Below are positions 1 through 9,199 of a DNA stretch of 64,000 bases, one piece after another. The notes below the pieces were generated by a model. That model did no database searches. It saw only the letters and a program-made list of their open reading frames with translations, and was not told where the DNA came from. This DNA is from Lepraria neglecta (lineage: Eukaryota; Ascomycota; Lecanoromycetes; Lecanorales; Stereocaulaceae), in contig CM065646.1 of NCBI GenBank assembly GCA_033220425.1, forward strand, positions 3,851,501-3,915,500. The letters are read 5' to 3'. The position numbers and the translations under genes were made by a program. Numbering within the stretch: the stretch's first letter is position 1; each line of letters starts with the position of its first letter.

Positions 1-1587
1 CTGCAATAGTCAAATCCTCCTTCAGCAGGCTCTCAAGATCAGTGATCACTTCCGTAAACGATTCGCCTTGGTTCTCCTGTTGCCGCAGAATTATTGTTCC
101 ATTAGTGCTTTCCGTTCCTTGGAGACGCTTTGAACGAGGCTTATGTCTCAAAGGTCTGTACCCTTTCTCAGCCAGCGTCCTTCCCGCTCGTTGATGACCA
201 GAATATTGAGCAGTACGCTTGCAGTGATGGTAGAGCCTGGCAGTCAAATTCGCGGACGCACTTCTTTTGTGTTGCTTTATAGGCCGCAACGAGGACGTCT
301 GAAGACCAGAACGAGCACTGATCTCGGACAACATGGACATGGCCCGGCTGACTGGTGACGGTTTCTGAGTTCCTTCGGGCGACGGCTTGGAACCTGAAAC
401 CAACGGTAGTTCGGCATTGACACCGCCAGGTCTATCGCCGGCAGGAGCTGGTGGCGTAGAAGATTTAGGGAGCAGAGGAGACTCTGCGCTGTCTGCAACT
501 GGATCAGCCTCGAAAGGTATCGACTGCAGGCTGCGTGCTGAAGGAGCATAGGTACTCGATGAGGCCTTCTCGCGTTCACCCAAAGGCTTCGCAATTAAGT
601 AAGTGTTGATCACGTCTTCCACAGTGCTTTGCCTATCTCTGCAAGCTGCGCGGCGTTTGGTTCGGTTTCGGCACTAGCAGGGTCCATCTCTACATCTTTG
701 GTATATTCTTCTTCATGATCATCAGGAGTTGTTGCGAGATTCTGCGGTACTGCGGCCGTGTGAGCGCTATGTAGATCTTGTGCTGGACCAGCCGGATGAT
801 AATCGTGCTCTTTCAGCTCATGTAACGCATCAATGGCATTGTGGCCATGCTCGTCATGTAGTCCGGTATAGGTTGGAACAGCAAGCACATCGTTGCCCAT
901 AGTATCTGATGTTTCTCCGAGGATCGGCGAGGTAAACTTAGAGTTAGTCTCCTTTTTTACGTCGACCTTGGATCGATAGCTGCCAGGGACATGCCGTGGA
1001 CTGGTGCTTAGTGTTTTGTTTACGTGGGTCGCAGGAGGTACAGTGCGAAGGTGGAACTTGGGGAGTCGAGATCCCGGCGATAGGTACTGGCTTGGCTCAA
1101 TCTGGTGTGTTGGTGATGAGAGGCTCTCGGCCAAGAGTATCTTGCTGGGCTCGTTGGCCGAGACCCGAGGTATGACGTGACCAAGCCCAGTCTTCCCTTT
1201 GGTTTCGGTCTTCCTCCATGTTTGGCTGGCTGGGGCCCCTTGGCTGAACTTCGCCATTATCCTTCCCAATCTGGCCGGCAGGTCCATTGTAGTTCCCATG
1301 TCCGACTCTCCATACTCCAAACGAACAAGCTTTGCAATGGCTTCTGCTGGGCGGAACCTGTACGTCCTTGTGTATATCGGAGAGTTGGCGGTAGAGGCTT
1401 CTTCTGGGCTGACAGGGAGGTAATTATAGTCAGGAGATGGGCAAGGCGTTCTTGGAGGTTGTCGGCGGTTGCGGGAGATGAGTAAGGAACGAATTCGGTC
1501 TCGAAGATTTGCGTCTATCGCTGGGGATATTGTGAAGCCTCGACCAGGTACCAGAGGTGCGTCGTCCAGACGAGCTACCTCCTCCAT
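1..1587 (-). CDS. Hypothetical disordered protein, 3' end beyond window
   Basis: Runs from an ATG at 1587 towards the left edge and is not finished inside the window. The first block (1587 to about 610) encodes about 325 residues beginning MEEVARLDDAPL, rich in Ser, Pro, Thr and charged residues, with no domain I recognise. It meets a stop at about 610, but a different frame on the same strand is open from about 640 to base 1 without a stop and has the same style of composition (Ser/Pro-rich, then a basic Arg/Lys/His stretch). Either a small intron lies near 620 to 700 or there is a one-base frame change. I tested the obvious GT/AG pairs there and found none that restores the frame cleanly. 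Function unknown; the low-complexity composition suggests a scaffold or nuclear protein, but that is a guess. Confidence 0.6.
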
Positions 1588-2762
1588 GGGCGGAGGTCGA
1601 CAGAGCGATTGAGCACGCAGACCATTAGGTTAAGAGGAGCTATGCTTTTGTTAGTCGATATAAGGAATGCTGATTAGGAGAGATGATATGAGAAGTCAAG
1701 AAAGAGAGAAGTAGACAGATGCTGGTTTAAAAGAGACAGTATCAGAGCGCGTCTTCCTTCACATTGCTCTTAACCTGAGGTACAGCAGGGAAGGAGCATT
1801 GCCGTGAAGACAACACCAGGTGAAGCAACATATTTGCTTCATTTTGGCAATGGGTTCACAGACGCAACTGGGCAGACAAATTTGGTTTTTGATCACCACT
1901 GCGATTGCACATTGATATCGTTGCCCATTGTAGAGATAAAATGAATTCAAGGACCGCTGCTTCTTGACATGCACATATTATCTCCTAGCATTCATACCCA
2001 ACCTAGATTTCGCTCGCATACTGAGCTAGCAAGTGAAATAGCCTGGTGCTGCAATTGCAACCTTGGTGGTACGTGCGTAACATTTGAGGGATCGTTTTCG
2101 CAGTCTCAGCGGTGAAGAGCGAGAAGTAGTGCCAAGCGTCTGATGTTTTAGCGTCCGCAGCTAGTCGATAGTGACAATTCATTCGTTCCCGGGTCACTGC
2201 TCAGCCATGATTTTCAGCTCACCAGATGAAGTAATATTTGCTGGACACATGCTGGATGCAAAGTGTTCATTCGTTCGCTCGTATTGCGAGCCCCAGCTCA
2301 GGAAGGTCAATGGTTGACTGCAAGGAACGTGGCGTGAATACTCCGTTGCGTCTTGTTGGATGTCCGAAGGGGCCTAATGATATTAAGAAGGGACATGGCG
2401 TATCATTGGTTGCGCGATAAGGCAAGGGATGGCTGTCTAGGCAATGCTTCACATGCAATTGACTCGTATTATCGGGGTGCCTATATTGTTACACCACTAC
2501 CTGATAAGCTGACATCGACCCAGACGAGCCTCAGGAAAGACCGAGCCATGTCGGTGAGTATAAGTACGATGTATTTTCCTGGTCAGAAGTTGAAGTCTCA
2601 CAAGTGTTTCTCTTTTCCTACTCCGATACTTTCCTTCACTTGCTCTCAATCGGCGAACAACTCTTTGCTTCTCGAGTCTCACTATCTCTGACTTATTTCT
2701 CGTCAAAAGCTCCAAGCTCTCATTCCTAATTTTCTCTTCACTCGCCGTGCTCTGAGCTTAAG
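1588..2762. other. Intergenic, no gene supported
   Basis: Only short overlapping open frames on both strands with no recognisable motif, signal peptide or splice structure. It holds the 5' flank of the left-edge gene and the promoter of the secreted protein that starts at 2763. Confidence 0.5.
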
Positions 2763-3318
2763 ATGCATCCCTTCCAGCTACTCCCACTTGCTTCACTTGC
2801 TCTTGCAATACCACACACCAATGTTAACAACAAGCGTCAATCATGTTCTGGTGAATGGAACATTCAAGGTTTCGAGGCTTTTCAACTACCTTCTGGTTTC
2901 ACACCGGCCCCAACCACCCCGGCGCCCTTCAATTACACCCATCTGGCCTTCACATTAGTCGACCCGACCTTCGGCGGCTCCACCGTCTGCGAATGGTTCA
3001 ATTTGAACGGCCAGGGGGTGCTCGCGGACGGTCTCTCCTACCCTTGCGGCAACAATATGTCGTATCAATACTTTGGAGGGTCGATTGACTTGCAACGGAC
3101 TGGTGTGTACTGCGATAAGTACGTAATAGCTGTCTTGAACCTCGAAATGCTGGATCACAGTACTGACACGAACTCTTAGCGCTACGTATACCTTGTCTGG
3201 AGCCTCAGGACTGTCTCTGGAATGCTTCGAGCTTTACGGTGGGCAATCGTGCGAGACTGTGACGCAGGTCAACGTGGGCATTAGCTTGCTAAAGCAGGAG
3301 GGGCCAGCGTCCAGATAG
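2763..3318 (+). CDS. Small secreted cysteine-containing protein (about 165 aa)
   Basis: Two exons, 2763-3118 and 3180-3318, separated by a 61-bp GT-AG intron (3119-3179; donor GTACGT, acceptor CTCTTAG). The frame joins inside an Asn codon and closes at TAG. The protein opens with a hydrophobic signal peptide (MHPFQLLPLASLALAIP), followed by a dibasic Lys-Arg at about residues 27-28 that could be a Kex2 site. The mature part has six Cys, a Pro/Thr-rich stretch and an N-glycosylation sequon in NYTHL. Size and layout fit small secreted proteins of plant-associated or saprotrophic ascomycetes. I do not recognise a family and assign no function. It is isolated, with a transposon relic just downstream. 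Confidence 0.7.
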
Positions 3319-3574
3319 GAAGTATGCACATATTCGAGGATGCTTCCTAATGGTAATCAACAGAAGCCAATGAAGCTTGAGGTGGATGGACATGGCCATG
3401 GCTTGGTGAAGGAACTTTCAAATGATGAGATGATGAAGTTAGAGCAAATAGAACAGGTTGAGAGCAGGACATTACAATCGAATTCTAAATAAAGCGTCTT
3501 TGTGTTCACTGTACCATTGCTCAAGTCTGATGCTACGACAATTCTCGTAGGTTACCTCGTCAAGAACAAAAAAA

Positions 3575-4900
3575 AGTTCACACTACCCCGGAAGGGTCCC
3601 GGAACGCAGCCCCGGAGTCGCCCGGAGATCCCCCATTAACTAGGCGCTAATTACGCTATTTACATGATTTACCAGCCTGTACGCGCCCCTTTACCCTCTA
3701 TACAGTCGCGCGTTCTCTAGGGTATACTATAGACCTGCTTATTAATAAATAGGATAGTATCTCCCAGCCCTCCAATAGCAGCTCTATTAGAGACTGCACG
3801 TCGAAATAGGGGCGCTTCTGGACCTATGCTTTAGGCGCCTGCCAGCATTTCTCTAAAGGGGCAAAATCGGGTGACTCAGTGCAGTGAAAGTACGTCTCCA
3901 GGCTATAATCCTTCTTCCAGCGCGCTGCAAGGTTATTTTCTTAGCAGTAAAGCCCCTACTGTACCCCGAATCACCGTCCTCTTCTAGCACCAACTTGTCC
4001 CCCCGGCGGATCCATTCTTAGACTTCGGGCTCCAGAATTTGGTTAATATAGACTTGTCTTTCCGTTATTATTCGTAGGGACCTTATAGAATATAATTTTT
4101 AACTTGAAATTCCACCTAATTACCGCTAATATGTTTACTCGGGGGCGCTCTTTTGGGGGGAGGGTCCCGGTGTTGGATATTATCCCGGCGATATCGTATA
4201 GCTGTCCCTCTCTTTCGCGCTATCTATAGGTGCCCTTCGGGGCTATAATCGGCGTATACTTCGTCGCTAAAGCGTATATTTTCCCAGTCCTCCGGCTTAG
4301 GGCATTTAGCGTACATATCCCCCGCCTACTTCTCGGTACTCTTTCAGCCCCGAAAGGTACTTACTATAGGTCAGGGTACCCCGTATAGTCCGCTGGAGGG
4401 TCTTCCCGGAGACCTCGATGTCTATAGTCCAAGACATAGCGTCCCAGGGCATCCCTTTAGCCTCTATTTCAAGCCTATTTTCTTCTAATAAGCAGTCCGT
4501 CTCCCGGACGCCAGCGCCGGTGAGCTTAAGGGGGCCGACCCCGGGTCTTATTGTAGCCCTCTCGGTGTTGTTTAGTCCGCGAGGGTGCCCCTTCTTTGAC
4601 GATACTACGCCCGGGGCGCTCCTCAATACCGAAGAATATAAATATTTCGCGGTCTGAATAGGGGATGCCTTTGGCGGTAAGGTACTCATATAGGCCCTGG
4701 ACTCTGGCCCTTTTGGGGGTGTTGTAGATTGTATTATAGGGCTTCTTTCAGCGATACTTTCGGGGCTACTTTCGGGTGACTCTGCCTATTTATGTGGTGG
4801 TTAATAGGGTTGGAAGGTGTAGAATACGAAGAATTTAGTGGTTGCGGGGTACTAATTTAGGGGCTCACTTAGGGGCTCCCTTATGGGGGCACCCGCCCGG
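3575..4900 (-). mobile_element. Decayed Tc1/mariner DNA transposon (fungal DDE family)
   Basis: The minus strand carries a degenerate transposase of the fungal Tc1/mariner type. The three catalytic segments lie in order: SDEVYADYSPEG (about 4235-4275), LEEDGDSGYS (about 3963-3995) and SPDFAPLEKCWQ (about 3848-3876). They are followed by the usual tail in which GWEIL and a GKGR-like piece can be seen. The longest open piece (4306-4689) covers the region before the first catalytic Asp. Several stops and frame changes interrupt the gene, so it cannot be active. The two ends share imperfect inverted GC-rich segments (near 3580-3625 and 4850-4895, both with GGGT...CCC then AGCCCC), which I take as eroded terminal repeats. 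Boundaries are plus or minus 30 bp. Its right end lies about 150 bp upstream of the Nit2-type start codon. Confidence 0.75.
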
Positions 4901-5058
4901 AAACAAATGAACCTTTTTTGGTTCTTGACCAATTGAGCAAAAGAGCGGAATCGTGCCGCAATGGCATCTCATTCTTGGCTATCCGATTGAAGTACTTCAT
5001 AACATTATCTTGCCGTTCAGATAGTACGCCTCCATCTCTCCCAGCAATCCAATTGACC

Positions 5059-6003
5059 ATGGCCCAGCTCCTGAAGAAGCCCCTAAAGCTCGCCCTCGTG
5101 CAGCTCGCAACAGGTCCACCCTGCCCATCGATCCCCCAACGATTTGAACTAACCATTCCCCCAGGCGCCGACAAATCCACCAATCTTGCCCGCGCCCGCT
5201 CCCGCGTCCTTGAAGCCTCTAAATCAGGCGCGAACCTCATAGTCCTCCCCGAATGCTTCAATTCCCCCTACGGTTGCCAATACTTCCCCACCTACGCCGA
5301 GACCCTCCTTCCCCATCCCCCGTCAAAGACCGACTCCCCTTCCTACCACGCCCTCTCCGCCCTCGCTGCCGAAAGCAAAGCATACCTACTTGGAGGCAGC
5401 ATACCCGAGTATGTGCCATCGACGAAGAAATACCACAATACCTCTCTGCTGTTTTCGCCGAACGGAGATTTAATGGCTACGCATCGGAAGGTGCATTTAT
5501 TTGATATCGATATACCAGGGAAGATTACATTCAGAGAGTCGGATGTGCTGTCCCCGGGCAACAAACTTACCCTGGTCGACCTCCCTGAGTACGGCAAGAT
5601 AGCACTAGCAATCTGCTATGATATCCGCTTCCCTGAACTCGCCACCATCGTCTCACGAAAAGGTTGTTTCCTTCTCCTCTACCCCGGCGCCTTTAATCTC
5701 ACAACCGGCGCTCTACATTGGGAACTGCAGGCCAGGGCGAGGGCAATGGATAATCAAGTTTATGTGGGCTTGTGTAGTCCGGCGAGGGATATGGAGGCTA
5801 GTTATCATGCGTGGGGCCATAGTATGGTTGTGGATCCGAATGCGAAGGTCATGTGTGAGGCGGGGGAGGGGGAGGAGTTGGTTTATGCGGAATTGGAGAC
5901 TGGGGCTATTGAGGAGACGAGGAAGGGGATTCCGATTTATACGCAGAGGAGGTTCGATGTTTATCCCGATGTTAGTAAGGGGGATATCAAATTTGAGGAG
6001 TAA
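5059..6003 (+). CDS. Omega-amidase / Nit2-type nitrilase-superfamily hydrolase
   Basis: Carbon-nitrogen hydrolase close to Nit2 and yeast Nit3, which hydrolyse alpha-ketoglutaramate and alpha-ketosuccinamate (omega-amidase, metabolite repair). The Glu-Lys-Cys triad is visible: Glu in VLPECFNSPYG (about residue 48), Lys in THRKVHLFD (about 127) and Cys in LAICYDIRFPE (about 169). YPGAFN and GHSMVVDPNAK are family hallmarks. The start is MAQLLKKPLKLALVQLATG at 5059; the open frame continues upstream to 4918 but that part is unlike the family and touches the transposon edge. A 17-codon insertion between QLATG and ADKS is best explained as a 51-bp intron (5114-5164) in phase with no stop, with a clean ACTAAC branch site and CCCCCAG acceptor. 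Removing it restores the usual sequence and gives 297 aa, the normal size. No targeting signal is evident. Confidence 0.93.
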   Translation: MAQLLKKPLKLALVQLATGPPCPSIPQRFELTIPPGADKSTNLARARSRVLEASKSGANLIVLPECFNSPYGCQYFPTYAETLLPHPPSKTDSPSYHALSALAAESKAYLLGGSIPEYVPSTKKYHNTSLLFSPNGDLMATHRKVHLFDIDIPGKITFRESDVLSPGNKLTLVDLPEYGKIALAICYDIRFPELATIVSRKGCFLLLYPGAFNLTTGALHWELQARARAMDNQVYVGLCSPARDMEASYHAWGHSMVVDPNAKVMCEAGEGEELVYAELETGAIEETRKGIPIYTQRRFDVYPDVSKGDIKFEE

Positions 6004-6519
6004 CGTTCTCAGGATTGATTAAATGTTTGCTTGCTACGGGTTTATACCACATGCTTGAGATTGGGACTTCGAATTTGCCAGATGTCAAGGTTGAGCTTTC
6101 GACTTTTTGATGGCATAGTATGACTAATATTGAAAGGTATATAAGCATCGGAAGCTCATAGGGCGAGGACCCTGGAGCTGAGAGCCTCACCAAGAATAAT
6201 TGGAAATCCTTGCGTAGGAGATGTGGTTATTGGAGCAAGCTCTTGTCATTGTGAAATATCATCATGCCAGAGGTGGCTGATGATAGGTTTTAAATGCTGA
6301 GAATCCTGGTCATATTGAATCAACTGAAAAATTTAATCATGTGCTAATGAGATGATAGCTTCCATTTGCCTGAGATTAAGAGAAGTAAGGAAAAGACTAT
6401 CTGCTACGCTTCAGAAACTCTAGTCTACAACGCCACGTTCCAATCCACCTCGTTGGCGTCGCGAACTGCCAAATTCACCCACAATCGTCTCGTCAACGTC
6501 TTCGCTCGTCATCCAAATC
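6004..6519. other. Intergenic between Nit2-type gene and C2H2 gene
   Basis: Convergent 3' flanks. On the minus strand a frame from about 6540 to 6425 stays open past the zinc-finger stop, so the neighbouring gene could extend into this stretch by an unrecognised splice. Nothing else is supported. Confidence 0.4.
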
Positions 6520-7034
6520 TCAGCATCTAGCTGATTCTCCAGAGATATGGCGATTCCTCAGGTGCTGGTCCAGCTTATCCTTGTGGTAGCTACTCCTATA
6601 CTTACAGACCTCAACGGGACAGTGATAGAGCCGCATGGCCGGTTGGTGTTTCTTGGTATGATGCTCAAGATCGGATCGGCGAGCAAAGCTGGACTCGCAG
6701 AACGAGCAGACTGACCACGGTAGTCCAGAGTGGTCAATGTTAGAGGGAGGGGTGTATTCTCTGCAGTCATATCTGAGAACGAGCCTCCAGGCATCTAGTC
6801 AGAAGCGGCAAATTGGTTATATTCGTGGAAAGGTTCAACGACTGGAATACTACCAGAGGGTTGAAGGCCTTCCTCGATAAGGTCGAGTGTGCTCAAGCCT
6901 TCGAAGTGAAATTTGACACGCGCTTCCATGATCGCTTCTGCGGGGAGAGAGGCCTCGCAGTAGGGTGCAGGCATATGTACCAGTGTAAAATTGTCGTAGA
7001 CCGATTTCGGTTTTGGTTTACAAATGTACACCAT
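6520..7034 (-). CDS. Small C2H2 zinc-finger protein (about 151 aa)
   Basis: Exon 1 is 7034-6854 and exon 2 is 6794-6520. A 59-bp intron (6795-6853, donor GTAGTA, acceptor GACTAG) joins phase 1 to phase 1 and gives an open frame. Exon 2 contains two C2H2 fingers in tandem: one with CSFC followed by ARRSDLEHHTKKH, and one with CPVEVC followed by YHKDKLDQHLRNRH. This arrangement fits the pair of degenerate fingers found in many ascomycete C2H2 proteins. Binding of nucleic acid is inferred from the family; no target is suggested. The protein is short and ends soon after the second finger; a downstream minus-strand frame stays open, so the 3' end may be longer. Expression and start are unverified. 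Confidence 0.55.
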
Positions 7035-7560
7035 TCTATTCGTTTGTTCCTTGCTTGGAGTCGAAAATCATGGAAAGGATAGGAAAACGCCGGATTTGAG
7101 AGGCTTTATTCGGTCAGCGATCCTTTTTTATTCGCTCACCTCGGCTCAGCCGCAGAATTCTGCTGCGGCCCAATGTCAGGGCTTGAAAAGGGGCGATCTG
7201 TGGTTGTGAAAAAGGTGCGCTGTCAAGAGAAGGGCAGAGGCGAAGCAAATGGCGCTGCGAGCGTTTCCGGCGACCCGCGCTAGGCTAGGCAGCCGATCAG
7301 GTGTTTCGTTTGATCATCTTGCAACCCTAGCGCAACAAGCTAGGTCCCGCCGGGAGACGCGGTTGGATATCCGTTCTTGGTGGATGCAAGACGTACGCTG
7401 CATGGTCAGCATTTACATGACGATGCATCAATTATCATTTGCGTGCCAAAACTCAGTTTTGAAAGGAACTCTTGTCCGGATCAAACACTACAACATCGAG
7501 CATGCAAACCGCTTCTTAGTTTTCTGATCATTCTCTATACCACGAACATTTTCTGAAGTC
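7035..7560. other. Intergenic between divergent C2H2 and CFEM genes
   Basis: No supported gene. Both flanking genes are transcribed away from this stretch, so it probably holds two promoters. No clear repeat or known binding motif stands out. Confidence 0.45.
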
Positions 7561-9033
7561 ATGATCTTTCACTTGAGGCTTCTTTTCTTGGTTCTATTAG
7601 CTACTATCACGGGAAAGGCACAGGACTCAGCATTTAGTAATATTACCGATCTTTCCCAATGGCCTCCCTGCTCAGTATGTCTCTTGTGAAACTGTCGTAT
7701 TCTACCAGTTCACTTCGTTGATCTATTTCCTCTTAGCAAAAGTGTGTACCTCTGGGGTATGGACCGCCAGCAAATTGCGGTAGCCTCTCAAATCGTAGCT
7801 GTATCTGCAGCAGTACAGTCTTCGGCAAGGTCATTGGTCCTTGTGAGATGGAGACCTGCTACCCAGAAGAGGTCACGAGTAGGCTGCAATCTCATACTAC
7901 CTCATAAGTCACATCCTTCACCTAGGTCATCATATGAGATGGACTGAGACTAATGCTACAACGAGCCATTGCTGAGCTGGTTGTCCCACTCTGCGCTCCT
8001 GTCGGTGGCCTCTCTCCCGCCATAGCACCCATATTATCTGCTCTTGCAGCGACGCTAGTGTTGTCTACTATCCCATCTCCAAGCGCTGGTGTGGGTTTGA
8101 GCTTGTCCAATTACCCTAACTGCGCTGTGCGTCGCCCTTTGCTCTTCAAATACTCATTCGGGCTAATTCATACATCCAGCAAGCTTGCTCGCAAGATGTA
8201 TACGCCACAACAGGAGATTGTTCTTCTGTCGATGCAGCATGCATATGCGACTCTCCTTTTGCCAGTACGGTATCAGCTTGCGAAGAAGTCAGCTGCAGTC
8301 TGCTTGACAAGCAAAGTATGCTTTGACGATTTCTTTCGCTTGTTCTGTACATCTCTGCAATTGCCGATAACATACCACAGAGATTGGCGTGCTACGCCAA
8401 CAAGTGTGCGGTAGTATTCCGGGACTGTCTGTTGCCATCCCCACTGCAACCTCTTCAGCGGCTGCAGCGATTCAAAACAAAGATCCCACGGTACCTCAGA
8501 GTTATCCGCGCTGTGGTGTAAGTCATCAAATCCTGTACTACCGTTGGCCCTCGGGAATGCGCAATGTCCTCACACCACAATAGGAGGTTTGCATCAACGA
8601 AGAATTGCCAGCTTCTGGCTGTGGGAGTCTGTCGAATAGGACATGCATCTGCCAAACCTCCAACTTCCACACAAACGACAGGATATGCGAGAAAGCAGCT
8701 TGCAATGAGACAGACCAACAACGTATGAGATTCATCCATTCAAGTTGAATCCTATTTTCTCGCTCCTAGCTAGACCTTTGAACTGACTTAGTTCTGCGTC
8801 CAGTTACGACATACCTCTATCAGGAGCTCTGTGCTCTAGTGGGGGGCTACGGAAACGTCACCACGCCCACTAATGCCACTACGGTCAATGGCACACCAAG
8901 TCCCAAAACAACTGCCGCTGTGCCATTTACCGGCCGAGCTACTCTCGTCTCTGGTAGCAGCATCACATTGTTGCTGTTCCTGCTATTAGCTCTCTCACCA
9001 AATATGATAGTTGACTTGTTGTTTTTGGCCTGA
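7561..9033 (+). CDS. GPI-type cell-surface protein with three CFEM modules
   Basis: Seven exons: 7561-7674, 7737-7878, 7966-8126, 8180-8315, 8381-8517, 8584-8722, 8804-9033. The spliced length is 1059 nt, coding for 352 aa. A signal peptide (MIFHLRLLFLVLLATITGKA) precedes three CFEM modules at about residues 36-96, 137-196 and 229-288. Each has eight Cys in the CFEM order: PPCSQKC...CGSLSNRSCIC, YPNCAQAC...CSSVDAACIC, YPRCGEVC...CGSLSNRTCIC, each closed by C-x4-C and a final Cys about 15 residues on. A Thr/Ser-rich linker then leads to a hydrophobic C-terminus (about 325-352), as in GPI-anchored proteins. CFEM proteins act at the cell surface, some in heme uptake. The Asp at the usual heme-ligand place (D-x-x-C-x-C) is seen only in module 2; modules 1 and 3 have Asn. 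Each module contains one phase-0 and one phase-1 intron at matching positions. Confidence 0.88.
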
Positions 9034-9199
9034 TTGGAAGCTGGGAGTGCTATGTCAGGCATTGGATAGATTAGTGTTGGGGGAAAAAGAGTGATGTTGT
9101 TGTACGGAGATTGACACCAAAAGTCTTGAATCTGTGGCATACTAAGTCGTTTTTATTAGCTGCGCACTCAATGCCCTTAGTTTAATGTATTACGAACAC

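Noticed and set aside
4918-5058. Longer N-terminus for the Nit2-type protein
   Set aside because: The 47 extra residues are unlike the family, lie against the transposon edge, and the Met at 5059 fits the usual start.
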